Below are positions 1-8,353 of a stretch of 60,598 nucleotides of DNA, piece after piece; positions within the stretch are counted from its first letter, which is position 1; every line of letters starts with the position of its first letter. Under the pieces are notes generated by a model that worked only from the letters and a program-made list of their open reading frames with translations, was not told where the DNA came from and did no database searches. The stretch is from Bacteroidota bacterium (GTDB lineage Bacteria > Bacteroidota > Bacteroidia > Bacteroidales > JAAUTT01): NCBI GenBank assembly GCA_021779665.1, contig JAJYAG010000018.1, forward strand, positions 1-60,598, given 5' to 3'. A program made the position numbers and the translations under genes.

Positions 1-1
1 T

Positions 2-1093
2 GGTGTAATTGGGAAACCTTCATCTGCCGGTTTTGATGCTCAAAAGCTTTATAAGATAAACAAAACCGACAATCTGGTTGAAATCAGGTATCTGAATGAT
101 GCTAAGAGTGAGGTGAAAATCAATTTCGTACCTCTCGCAATGTACGATCTCAATAAAACATATTTTATAATAACCTTCAGTAATATAAGTAAAACCGAAT
201 ATGAAAGCTATCTGATCCGCAGAATCGACGGGTTGGCTCAAAAGCTGGCCAAACCTGTTGTGGTTGAAAACGCAGGCGGGACTGACCTAAATATTCATGC
301 CATCAGGTCCGACAATAACTTTGGAAATTATTACCTTAATTCCCTTGGAAACTGGAAAGCGAATCTCCTCGACATCAATATTCCCAAACATAATGATTTT
401 TTGAAGGGCGAAAGTTTAGGAGAATATTTTACAGTGGATTATCTGGGAAATGTGATATCGCAGCAAAAGGTTTATTCCATCAATGGCAACTCAAAACCGC
501 TCGAATGGGCCGATCAAAATTATACTTATCCGCTCAGAAGCACCATTAACAGTATGTATTATGTTTTCCGCAAAGGCGATTCGGTTCAGTGTGCTAAAGT
601 TGATGTCAGCACAGGTAATCTCACTGAGAAAATGTTATATCCGTCATTCCTTTTAGACTCCAATGAATCTGAGTTTATCGGTTCACATGCATTTGCCGAT
701 TTTAACAAAACTGTTGTTATGATGGCTTCCGCTATTCTGCAAATTGAAGGAACTACAATTAAAAAGGTTGATTTAATAAAACTCAATCTTAAAAAAATAT
801 ATTCGTCAGAGTTTTCCGGAAAATACTGCTTTATTTTTGGAGAAGATCCTGTAAGCAATAAAGTTTTTGTAAGATTGGATATGAAAGGTTTAACGCCTGT
901 TTATACACAGATTATGGCTCCCGGAGATGTGGAAATAAAAAATTTCTCAGCTTCGGCTGATGATAACCTGGTTTTTTCGGGTAAAAGAATAAGCAATAAC
1001 AAACCCATCATTGGTTACATCCCTTTTACCGGTAGCAACTGGATTTACGATAACGACGAGCTGATTGAGGACCTTCAGGTGTTAGTGCGTTGA
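2..1093 (+). CDS. Unknown protein, 5'-truncated by window edge
   Basis: The reading frame is open from base 2 through the stop at 1091-1093, so the gene begins upstream of the window. A GTG at 113 is an internal codon rather than a convincing start, because codons before it read smoothly as protein. The visible 363 residues have no recognisable catalytic motif, no membrane segment and few cysteines. The composition (many Asn, Lys, Ile and aromatic residues) and the repeated phrases of the type 'Y..F..G.S' resemble beta-rich secreted or cell-surface proteins of Bacteroidota. The missing N-terminus prevents a check for a signal peptide. I do not recognise the family. The next gene starts 71 bases downstream behind its own putative promoter. 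Confidence 0.6.
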   Translation, partial: GVIGKPSSAGFDAQKLYKINKTDNLVEIRYLNDAKSEVKINFVPLAMYDLNKTYFIITFSNISKTEYESYLIRRIDGLAQKLAKPVVVENAGGTDLNIHAIRSDNNFGNYYLNSLGNWKANLLDINIPKHNDFLKGESLGEYFTVDYLGNVISQQKVYSINGNSKPLEWADQNYTYPLRSTINSMYYVFRKGDSVQCAKVDVSTGNLTEKMLYPSFLLDSNESEFIGSHAFADFNKTVVMMASAILQIEGTTIKKVDLIKLNLKKIYSSEFSGKYCFIFGEDPVSNKVFVRLDMKGLTPVYTQIMAPGDVEIKNFSASADDNLVFSGKRISNNKPIIGYIPFTGSNWIYDNDELIEDLQVLVR

Positions 1094-1134
1094 GAAAATA
1101 TATATTTCTTTAAATTCTACTGAAAATTTTGACG

Positions 1135-1160
1135 TAATTTTGGGTAATTCTAAAATTACC
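1135..1160 (+). promoter_or_regulatory. Putative -7 box and palindromic operator
   Basis: TAATTTTG at 1135-1142 matches the Bacteroidota -7 consensus TAnnTTTG. Directly after it, 1143-1160 is a perfect inverted repeat with 7-base arms (GGTAATT / AATTACC) and a 4-base loop, ending five bases before the ATG at 1165. No clear TTTG -33 box is seen, which would fit a regulated promoter. The operator role is inferred. Confidence 0.4.
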
Positions 1161-1164
1161 TGAT

Positions 1165-1473
1165 ATGATTATCACTTGTGTCCATGTTTTTGTTAAAAAA
1201 GAATTTGTTGAAGAATTCAAGGCTGCTACTGTCGAAAATCGCTCCAATACTGTAAAAGAACCCGGAAATGTAAGGTTCGACATATTACAGCTCGATCAGT
1301 TTTCGCAGAAGTTTCTCCTTTACGAAGTATTTGAGTCGGAGGAAGCGGCTGCTTTTCATAAAACTACAGCACATTATCTGAAATGGCGCGATACTGTTCA
1401 GGACTGGATGGAGCAACCCCGCCAGGGAATCCGTTACAGTCCGGTGGAACCTAAAACCCGCGAGCAGTGGTAA
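1165..1473 (+). CDS. ABM-domain (LsrG-like) quinol monooxygenase
   Basis: This 102-residue protein matches the antibiotic biosynthesis monooxygenase (ABM, dimeric ferredoxin-like) fold, LsrG/YgiN branch. It starts MIITCVHVFVKKE, has the E.R.N..KEPGN.RFD.L segment around residues 25-40, the central F.LYEVFESEEA stretch and the H...AHYLKW motif near 65-75. Members are small cofactor-free oxygenases or isomerases acting on quinols or phospho-AI-2. The actual substrate cannot be read from sequence. Its last seven bases overlap the start of the downstream alcohol dehydrogenase, so the pair is probably translationally coupled and acts in one small catabolic step series. The ATG at 1165 sits just behind a palindrome. 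Confidence 0.8.
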   Translation: MIITCVHVFVKKEFVEEFKAATVENRSNTVKEPGNVRFDILQLDQFSQKFLLYEVFESEEAAAFHKTTAHYLKWRDTVQDWMEQPRQGIRYSPVEPKTREQW

Positions 1474-2627
1474 AATCGTTTTCCATCAGTCCAACACCTT
1501 CAATAATATTTGGAGTTGGAAAGCGCCGGGAATTACACGGGCTACTTCAGAAATTCGGAAAAAAGGTCCTTATAATTACAGGTTCGGGCTCATTCAGCAA
1601 ATCGGAAGCCGGACGCCAATTATTGGATGATATTCAAAGTTTGAACACCTGCTATTTTGCCTCGGTACCAGGAGAACCGACACCCGAAATGGTTGACGAA
1701 ACAGTTTCAAAATATAAAACTGTCGCATTTGATGTGGTTGTCGCCATTGGTGGCGGTAGCGTATTGGATGCCGGTAAAGCTGTTTCGGCAATGCTTGGTA
1801 AAAATAACTCTGTGATTGAGTTCCTGGAAGGTGTAGGTACAAAACAGCCTGATGGAACCAAAGTGCCTTTTATTGCTGTGCCTACAACCTCGGGAACAGG
1901 AAGCGAAGCAACTAAAAATGCGGTTATTTCGAGGGTAGGAGAGAATGGATTTAAGAAATCGCTCCGCCACGATAATTACATACCAAATCTTGCATTGATT
2001 GACCCGGAGCTCACCATCAGCTGCAGTAAAGAAGTGACCGCAGCCAGCGGTCTTGATACTTTCACCCAGTTGCTTGAGGCTTATGTTTCCACAAAGTCAT
2101 CACCTTTTATCGATGCACTTGCATTTGATGGTCTGGAGCATGTTGTAAAATTTCTAAAGCCTGCCTGGGAAGATGGCAATAATACAGAAGCAAGAAGCGG
2201 AGTGTCGTATGCTGCCTTGCTGTCGGGCATTGCGCTGGCAAACGCAGGCTTGGGAACCGTCCACGGTTTTGCTTCTTCAGTAGGAGGCATGTTTCCAATT
2301 CCTCACGGGGTGGTTTGCGGAACCTTAATGGCCGAATGTGCAGCTTTCACCATTGAGAAACTTGAAAAATCGTCGGAAGCTTATATGAAATATGCAAAAG
2401 TGGGCAGGTTGGTCAGTTCCAAAGCTAACGAAATCGATGAGTATTACTGCAATGCATTAACTCACTATTTACATCGGCTTACGGAAGAAATGCAGATTCC
2501 GGCTCTTTCCTCATTCGGGGTTACCAGGGAGATTGTTCCTCAGTTAGCAGCAATAACCGAAAATAAAAATAACCCTGTAACTTTTAGTACTGAAGAACTG
2601 TCTTACATTCTCGAAAAGAGATTATAG
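1467..2627 (+). CDS. Iron-containing alcohol dehydrogenase
   Basis: At 386 residues this is a full-length group III (Fe-type) NAD(P)H alcohol dehydrogenase. The dinucleotide-binding GGGS is at residues 95-98, followed by VLDAGK, and the PTTSGTGSEAT motif lies around 134-144. Metal-ligand positions are Asp197, His266 and His280. At the fourth position, where the family usually has His (D-x3-H), this protein has Gln201 (DTFTQLLEAY). The GTG start at 1467 overlaps the stop of the ABM gene, implying coupling. It would reduce a short aldehyde or oxidise an alcohol, partner substrate unknown. The Gln substitution could alter metal choice (Fe/Zn) or activity. Confidence 0.88.
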   Translation: MVKSFSISPTPSIIFGVGKRRELHGLLQKFGKKVLIITGSGSFSKSEAGRQLLDDIQSLNTCYFASVPGEPTPEMVDETVSKYKTVAFDVVVAIGGGSVLDAGKAVSAMLGKNNSVIEFLEGVGTKQPDGTKVPFIAVPTTSGTGSEATKNAVISRVGENGFKKSLRHDNYIPNLALIDPELTISCSKEVTAASGLDTFTQLLEAYVSTKSSPFIDALAFDGLEHVVKFLKPAWEDGNNTEARSGVSYAALLSGIALANAGLGTVHGFASSVGGMFPIPHGVVCGTLMAECAAFTIEKLEKSSEAYMKYAKVGRLVSSKANEIDEYYCNALTHYLHRLTEEMQIPALSSFGVTREIVPQLAAITENKNNPVTFSTEELSYILEKRL

Positions 2628-2649
2628 TAAAAAGTAACAAGTTTCAAAA

Positions 2650-4179
2650 ATGAAAAATCTGTCTCGCAAAGAGTGGCTTGTAATAATTCTGTTTGTTGCA
2701 GCTAAACTGCTGATGCATTTTCTTACCAATACCAATTACGATCTTCACCGCGATACATTTCTGTATTATTCTTTAAGTGAGAACCTGGACTGGGGATATG
2801 CATCTGTTCCAGCTTTTATCGGCTTTCTCACAAAGGTGGCAACCACTCTTTTCGGTTATTCTGAGTTTTCGCTGAATCTTTTTCCCGTCATTGCAGGTGT
2901 GGTTTCAATATTTCTGATTGCCTTTATTATAAAGGAACTTGGCGGTAAAACATTTGCAATAATTGTTGCAGGCCTTTCATTTTTGCTATCTACAGCCTAT
3001 TTACGATCAAACTCATTAATGCAGCCGGTATCGTTCGATCAGTTATTCTGGTTATTATCGGCTTATTTTGTTATAAGGCTTATCAATACTCAGGATCCCA
3101 GGTTCTGGTACTGGATTATGGTTTCCTGGGCGGTTGGTTTTATGAATAAATATCTTATTGCCGGATATGCTTTTAGCTTTGCAGTCGCATTGCTTATTAC
3201 AAAGCACAGAAAGCTGTTGTTTTCGAAGCATTTTGTTTTTGGAGCCATTACTGCTTTTATAATTGTTCTGCCTAATCTTATATGGCAGTATATGCATAAC
3301 TGGCCTGTGGTGCATCATATGAGTGAGTTAAGCAAAAATCAGCTGGTGAATGTTTCCATGATTGGTTTTGCCATCGATCAGTTTATGATGAACTTGCAGG
3401 CGCTTATCGTGTGGATGACAGGTTTACTCATTTTCCTGTTTTACAAATCGGAAAAGAATTTCAGGATCTTGTCCTATGCGTCTCTGTTTGTGGTTTTTCT
3501 GCTGATGATCACTCACGGAAAATCGTATTACACCCTTGGAGCTTACACGCTTTTGATGGCTATGGGCGGCTATGCCATTGAAAAGTATTATAACAAAGCT
3601 TTTAAGATTGTCACTATTTGTTTGATTGTTCTATTGTCAATACCGGTGCTGCCTTTTAGTTTGCCAATTTTGAGTTTCCCGGCTATGGAAAAATATTCGG
3701 CACCCATGGCCGATGCCACTAACAGGTGGGAAGACGGGAAAATTTATCCTTTACCGCAGGATTATGCGGATATGACTGGCTGGAAGGAACTAAGCGATAT
3801 TGTTATCAGTACCTATAACTCTTTACCCCCGGAGGTCAAAGCAAATACCGGAATTTATGCTGAAAACTACGGTCAGGCCGGAGCAGTGTATTATTATGGA
3901 AGAAAAGACAGCCTTCCACGTCCCATATGTTTTAGTGATAACTTTTTAATATGGGCGCCCGACAGCATTACACAGGATAATCTGATTTATATCAATGATG
4001 AAATTGGAGACATAAAATTCCTTTACAAGAATTACGAATTAAAAGGTGAGGTAAAGAACCGGTATTTCAGGGAAAACGGGGTTAAGGTGTTTTTCTGTTC
4101 CCATCCTACCGATACTTTTCGCTCGTTTTATAAGGAAAAGGTTAAGGAACTGAAAAGTATTTACCGGAGAAGTCAGTAA
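2650..4179 (+). CDS. Membrane glycosyltransferase, GT39/ArnT-like
   Basis: This 509-residue polytopic protein belongs to the PMT_2/GT-C superfamily (dolichyl- or undecaprenyl-phosphate sugar-dependent transferases). After a first membrane helix (residues about 8-25) comes an acidic loop NYDLHRDTFLYYS, in the place of the catalytic Asp loop of GT39 enzymes. About ten hydrophobic helices follow up to residue about 345, then a soluble C-terminal domain of about 160 residues. It would transfer a lipid-linked sugar to an envelope acceptor on the outer face of the inner membrane; donor and acceptor are unknown. It begins 22 bases after the dehydrogenase and may share its transcript. The end is two bases from the convergent acetyltransferase. 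Confidence 0.8.
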   Translation: MKNLSRKEWLVIILFVAAKLLMHFLTNTNYDLHRDTFLYYSLSENLDWGYASVPAFIGFLTKVATTLFGYSEFSLNLFPVIAGVVSIFLIAFIIKELGGKTFAIIVAGLSFLLSTAYLRSNSLMQPVSFDQLFWLLSAYFVIRLINTQDPRFWYWIMVSWAVGFMNKYLIAGYAFSFAVALLITKHRKLLFSKHFVFGAITAFIIVLPNLIWQYMHNWPVVHHMSELSKNQLVNVSMIGFAIDQFMMNLQALIVWMTGLLIFLFYKSEKNFRILSYASLFVVFLLMITHGKSYYTLGAYTLLMAMGGYAIEKYYNKAFKIVTICLIVLLSIPVLPFSLPILSFPAMEKYSAPMADATNRWEDGKIYPLPQDYADMTGWKELSDIVISTYNSLPPEVKANTGIYAENYGQAGAVYYYGRKDSLPRPICFSDNFLIWAPDSITQDNLIYINDEIGDIKFLYKNYELKGEVKNRYFRENGVKVFFCSHPTDTFRSFYKEKVKELKSIYRRSQ

Positions 4180-4180
4180 A

Positions 4181-4690
4181 TTAAAAAGACCGGGCTATTT
4201 TCAGTTCCATCACATAGTCGTTCATAAAATATCCGTTTCCAATATCAATATCTTCGGTTTTGATAATCTCGAAGCCCTTTTTCTTATAAAAGCCCAACGC
4301 GGGATTTTCGCGGTTTACATTTAGCAACAGACTTTTGTTACCAGCCATGGCTGTGCGCTTAATAACCTCATCCATTAATATTTTCCCTGCTCCGGTACCC
4401 TGACATTCGGGTAAAACATAAATTTTATGAAGTTTCGTGTTTCCGGTTTGGTTGTAATTCACTTCATAAGAGGCATAGCCAACAAACTCATCATCTTTTT
4501 TAACAAGAATGAAGCTATGACCTTTTTTTTCGACCTGTTCCTTAATGGATGGAATGCTGTACATCCAACTGAGCATATAGGCAATTTGCTCTTTCGACAG
4601 GATATTTCCAAAAGTATGCGGCCAGGTGCGGTGAGCCAGTGAATTGATAACCGGAAACAGGTCCTCGCTGGCATTAATGATTGAAAACAT
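4181..4690 (-). CDS. GNAT family N-acetyltransferase
   Basis: 169 residues from the ATG at 4690; a GTG two codons upstream is possible but less likely. The acetyl-CoA binding core is visible as 'KIYVLPECQGTGAGKIL', the Q-x-x-G-x-G loop of GNAT motif A. It is followed by an LLLNV strand and NPALGFYKKKGFEI, the usual motif B, where the Tyr often acts as general acid. The substrate is not predictable. It is convergent with the glycosyltransferase and divergent from threonine aldolase, so it is probably a single-gene unit. Confidence 0.88.
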   Translation of the reverse strand: MFSIINASEDLFPVINSLAHRTWPHTFGNILSKEQIAYMLSWMYSIPSIKEQVEKKGHSFILVKKDDEFVGYASYEVNYNQTGNTKLHKIYVLPECQGTGAGKILMDEVIKRTAMAGNKSLLLNVNRENPALGFYKKKGFEIIKTEDIDIGNGYFMNDYVMELKIARSF

Positions 4691-4815
4691 AATCACATTT
4701 TTTTAAAACAAAGCAAAAATAGCTGAATTGCTTTCAATTTTTTAACAGAACCTGACAAAATACTTCTTTTTGGCACTTTTTATTTTGTAAAATTGGACTT
4801 TTTAATTTTATAACT

Positions 4816-5841
4816 ATGAAACGCGGATTTGCAAGTGATAATAACGCAGGTGTTCACCCGGACATTATGAAGGCTTTGGAGAATGCAAATGTAGGCCATT
4901 GTGTTGGTTACGGCGACGATCCTTTTACCCAGGAAGCCCGTGAAATTTTCAGAGATATTTTTGGAAATGAGTCAGAGGTTTTCTTTGTGTTTTTAGGTAC
5001 AGGCGCCAATGTGCTGGGATTAAAAGCCATGACACAGTCGTACAACTCAATTATTTGTGCTGAAACTGCTCATATTAATGTTGACGAATGTGGCGCTCCT
5101 GAAAAATTTACCGGTTGCAAACTACTCTCTATCGAAACCAAAGATGGAAAGCTCTCCGTTGCTGATATTCAGAAACATGTTCATGGAATTGGGTTTGAGC
5201 ATCATTCTCAGCCCGCGGTCATATCTATTACCCAGTCGACTGAAATGGGGACTGTGTATACTGTAAAAGAAATTGCCGGGATTTGCGATTATGCTCATAA
5301 AAACAATATGCTGGTACATGTAGACGGAGCACGTATTGCTAACGCCGCAGCTTCGCTTAATGTTGGTTTTACCGAAATGATTAAAGATACGGGTGTTGAT
5401 GTTCTATCGTTCGGAGGTACAAAAAATGGTATGATGTACGGAGAAGCTATCGTTTTTCTGAAACCGGAGCTGGCACGCGATTTTAAATATTACCGTAAAC
5501 AAGGCATGCAGCTGGCATCGAAAATGAGATTTATTTCAACCCAGTTCCTTGCTTATTTTAATAATAGTTTGTGGCTGAAAAATGCTACCCATGCAAACGA
5601 CATGGCCAAACTCCTTGAAACGCGTGTAAAGGAAATCCCTCAGGTAAAAATTACACAGGAAGTTCAGTCGAATGGAGTATTCGCCATTGTACCCAAAAAA
5701 ATAATTCCTGAACTTCAGGAGCACTACTTCTTTTACGAGTGGAACGAATTTACAGGCGAGGTCAGGTGGATGACTTCGTGGGATACCACTGCTGATGATA
5801 TTGAAGATTTTATCAGGATTCTTAAAGGATTGCTGAAATAA
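4816..5841 (+). CDS. ltaE: Low-specificity threonine aldolase
   Basis: 341 residues of the PLP-dependent beta-eliminating lyase/threonine aldolase family, which cleaves threonine or allo-threonine to glycine and acetaldehyde. The N-terminal MKRGFASDNNAGVHP corresponds to the conserved SDN.....P segment. HVDGARIANAA near residues 170-180 holds the PLP-contacting Asp. SFGGTKNG contains the Schiff-base lysine, Lys203. Length fits the family (330-350). It is a stand-alone gene, divergent from the GNAT gene. Which stereochemistry of threonine it prefers cannot be told here. Confidence 0.92.
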   Translation: MKRGFASDNNAGVHPDIMKALENANVGHCVGYGDDPFTQEAREIFRDIFGNESEVFFVFLGTGANVLGLKAMTQSYNSIICAETAHINVDECGAPEKFTGCKLLSIETKDGKLSVADIQKHVHGIGFEHHSQPAVISITQSTEMGTVYTVKEIAGICDYAHKNNMLVHVDGARIANAAASLNVGFTEMIKDTGVDVLSFGGTKNGMMYGEAIVFLKPELARDFKYYRKQGMQLASKMRFISTQFLAYFNNSLWLKNATHANDMAKLLETRVKEIPQVKITQEVQSNGVFAIVPKKIIPELQEHYFFYEWNEFTGEVRWMTSWDTTADDIEDFIRILKGLLK

Positions 5842-5954
5842 ATCCAGGCAGGTAAGGGGAAGTTAATTGCTACAGATCGTTGCATTGGAAAAGGTTTACA
5901 GAGTTTTGAACTATTGGCGGTAATACTTGTTTTAGACAGTATAAAACCGCTTTT

Positions 5955-6962
5955 ATGTTCAAATACGAGTCACTATTTCCGAAAGCAGTGATTTTACTGA
6001 TATCAGTTGCTTTCTTTTTGCAATCATGTTCTCACGATCCACAGGGTATTGCTGATCTCAACCCGGTTTGTTTTGAAACCCAGATTAAGCCATTGATTCA
6101 GAACAGCTGTGCTGTTTCAGGTTGTCACGACGCATCAACAGCTGAAGAAGGTTATAACTTTTCTTCATATGAAGGAATTGTAGCGGCTGTTAAACCGGGG
6201 AATGCCCGTCAAAGTGAGCTTTACCGAGTCCTAACAGCTGTTTATGGGGAGATGATGCCTCCTGAGCATCCATTATCAGAAAACGACAGGAATCTTATAA
6301 AAATCTGGATTGAGCAGGGGGCCAAGAATACTACCTGTGACAATCTTTCCGGCATTCCCGGGCAAACCAGGGATACCGTTTGTTTTAACCTCGATATTTT
6401 GCCGTTACTGAATTCCAGTTGTGCTACTGCCGGTTGTCATGATAATACTACCGCAAAAGAAGGTTATCGGATGACCAGTTATACCAACATCGCTCAAAAT
6501 ACAAGTCTTGTAAAAAAAGGTAATTATCTCGATAGTAAGTTGTACAAAGTTATTGTTGATAATGGAGAAGATCGTATGCCACCTGCACCTGCAAGTCGTT
6601 TGACCTTGGACCAGATTGAAAAAATAAAAATCTGGATTTCTCAGGGAGCTATAAACAGTAACTGCCTGGTAACTGCTTGCGATACATCAGGAACAATATC
6701 CTATGCTTCGCAGGTTTGGCCAATTATTCAGAACAACTGCCTGGGATGCCATCCGGCAACCGGTACAACCAATAATGTAAGTCTTGGTAATTATACTCAG
6801 GTTTCGGCTGCAGCACGATCGATGCGGAATGGAATTTCACTCCTGTCGGGAGTTGTTCATCAGCAGACTGGCTTTAAACCAATGCCTCAAAATGGCAAAC
6901 TGGATAAATGCAAAATAGCAACAATAGACAAATGGATTAGTCAGGGTATGGCAAATAATTGA
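5955..6962 (+). CDS. Lipoprotein with three c-type heme modules
   Basis: The 335-residue protein carries a lipoprotein signal (lipobox ending at Cys25) and three tandem modules of about 90-100 residues related to small planctomycete-type cytochrome c domains. Modules 1 and 2 have the rare CX4CH heme site (Cys52/Cys57-His58 and Cys156/Cys161-His162). Module 3 has a normal CXXCH (Cys262/Cys265-His266). Each module ends with a Met-Pro segment (MMPP, RMPP, PMP), a likely axial Met, and an IWI.QGA helix. Module 3 is clearly homologous to the whole next protein. It would be an envelope-anchored electron carrier. It leads cluster A and overlaps nothing upstream. Whether hemes attach at the CX4CH sites needs testing. 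Confidence 0.82.
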   Translation: MFKYESLFPKAVILLISVAFFLQSCSHDPQGIADLNPVCFETQIKPLIQNSCAVSGCHDASTAEEGYNFSSYEGIVAAVKPGNARQSELYRVLTAVYGEMMPPEHPLSENDRNLIKIWIEQGAKNTTCDNLSGIPGQTRDTVCFNLDILPLLNSSCATAGCHDNTTAKEGYRMTSYTNIAQNTSLVKKGNYLDSKLYKVIVDNGEDRMPPAPASRLTLDQIEKIKIWISQGAINSNCLVTACDTSGTISYASQVWPIIQNNCLGCHPATGTTNNVSLGNYTQVSAAARSMRNGISLLSGVVHQQTGFKPMPQNGKLDKCKIATIDKWISQGMANN

Positions 6963-6967
6963 TTCTT

Positions 6968-7351
6968 ATGAAAAACTTAATTTATATTACCTCAATCGTT
7001 TTACTCATAGTTATAAGTTCCTGTTATTACGACAGCGAAGAATACTTATATGGAACTCCGGGAGGAAATTGTGCCGATACCACAGTGATCACTTACGCTG
7101 CCGGGGTTCAACCTGTATTAAATCAAAACTGTTATTCGTGCCATAGTAACGGAAGTGCTGCCTCGATGGGCGGAAATGTAAAGTTGCAGGATTATGCCGA
7201 TGTGAAGACTGTTGCTTTAAATGAGAAACTGTCAGGAACTATTTCTCATGCATCTGGATTTTCTCCCATGCCTAAAGGTAGTAATAAATTGAACGATTGT
7301 TATATTACCGTAATAAAAAAATGGATTGCCGCCGGCGCACTCAATAATTAA
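6968..7351 (+). CDS. Small lipoprotein cytochrome c
   Basis: 127 residues from ATG 6968, which gives a clean signal MKNLIYITSIVLLIVISSC with lipobox VISSC. A TTG nine bases earlier is in frame but would spoil the signal. One CXXCH motif (CYSCH) and a distal FSPMP segment supply the expected His/Met heme ligands, and the KKWIAAGALNN C-terminus matches module 3 of the preceding gene. A conserved Cys on each side of the heme site could form a disulfide. It starts six bases after the upstream stop, so the two are co-transcribed and probably exchange electrons in the periplasm or at an outer-membrane face. Confidence 0.85.
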   Translation: MKNLIYITSIVLLIVISSCYYDSEEYLYGTPGGNCADTTVITYAAGVQPVLNQNCYSCHSNGSAASMGGNVKLQDYADVKTVALNEKLSGTISHASGFSPMPKGSNKLNDCYITVIKKWIAAGALNN

Positions 7352-7371
7352 GCAATTCTTTATATAGTTTC

Positions 7372-7401
7372 TTTGAAGGTCGGATATCTTTGTTAATTTT
7401 G
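7372..7401 (+). promoter_or_regulatory. Bacteroidota-type promoter (TTTG-N18-TAATTTTG)
   Basis: TTTG at 7372-7375 and TAATTTTG at 7394-7401 are separated by 18 bases, a close match to the -33 TTTG / -7 TAnnTTTG promoter of this phylum. Transcription would begin around 7406-7408 with a very short leader before the DUF4349 gene. Confidence 0.6.
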
Positions 7402-7420
7402 AAGATAATCAAATCTAACC

Positions 7421-8341
7421 ATGACCTTTATGAAGCTACCTAACCTCATTTTGACATTAATCTTTGTCTTGTTAATTCTCGGTTGTAAAAGTTCAAATTA
7501 CAAAATGGAGGGAGAGTCGTTGGCATTGGCAGACTCCACAGTATATACAGTCCCGTTTTCTGCAGCGCCTCCTGCTCCCAATACTCCTAAAAGTGTTATC
7601 CGCACTGCCGAACTTCGCCTCAAAGTTAAAGATGTTAAAAAATCGGTGGCACAACTTGAGTCAATGGCAAAATCAATAGGTGGTTTTGTTGAGTATTCGA
7701 ATATAGAATCGTCCGAACTTGGAACAACCACAAAGGTTATTTCAAAAGATTCTTTGCTTCAGGTAACGGAATACACCATCTTCGGAAATATTACCCTGAG
7801 GGTTCCTGTTGCATCTTTTGATTCGGTAGTTAATTCCATTCAAAACTCAGCCCTATTCCTGAATTACAGAAGAACATCAGCTGAGGATATAAGTCTTCAA
7901 TACCTCGAAAACACTTTAAAGGCGAATGTTTCGGAAAAATCGGGCAACCGTATTAAAAATGCCACTGAATCGAAAGGTAAAAAGCTGGATGATATTGTTG
8001 AAGCCGAAAGAACTGCTTCTTCCATGGAAGAGAGCGCCATCAGCAATAAAATTGCCAATTTTGCTTTGCAACGAAGGGTTAACTTCAGTTCGATTCAGGT
8101 AAATCTTCATCAGGCCAACCAGATTTACAAAGAGATCGTGACTAACATTAACATTTCCGATTATAGACCTTCTTTTAGCCGAAGATTTTTACACGCCATA
8201 GGAAACGGGTGGAACGGATTGGTTTCATTTTTTGTTTTTCTTGTTAATATCTGGCCGCTCCTGGCGTTTGTATTTGTGGTCTATATAATGGTCCGAACCA
8301 GAAAATTCATTTTCTTTAAGAAAAAAAATAATGATCAGTAA
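7421..8341 (+). CDS. DUF4349 lipoprotein with C-terminal membrane helix
   Basis: 306 residues (303 if the ATG at 7430 is used, which gives the more typical MKLPNLILTLIF signal). A lipobox LILGC is followed by an alanine/proline linker and then the DUF4349 domain: IRTAELRLKVKDVKKS...LE..A...GGFVEYSN, the later LRVPVASFDSVV, and a charged coiled-coil-like stretch (about 165-205). A hydrophobic helix near residues 268-292 and a basic tail end the protein. DUF4349 proteins are widespread envelope proteins of unknown function. The dual lipid/helix anchoring suggests a periplasm-facing role. It has its own good promoter and precedes the esterase by 12 bases. Confidence 0.8.
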   Translation: MTFMKLPNLILTLIFVLLILGCKSSNYKMEGESLALADSTVYTVPFSAAPPAPNTPKSVIRTAELRLKVKDVKKSVAQLESMAKSIGGFVEYSNIESSELGTTTKVISKDSLLQVTEYTIFGNITLRVPVASFDSVVNSIQNSALFLNYRRTSAEDISLQYLENTLKANVSEKSGNRIKNATESKGKKLDDIVEAERTASSMEESAISNKIANFALQRRVNFSSIQVNLHQANQIYKEIVTNINISDYRPSFSRRFLHAIGNGWNGLVSFFVFLVNIWPLLAFVFVVYIMVRTRKFIFFKKKNNDQ

Positions 8342-8353
8342 TTTTATGAAATT

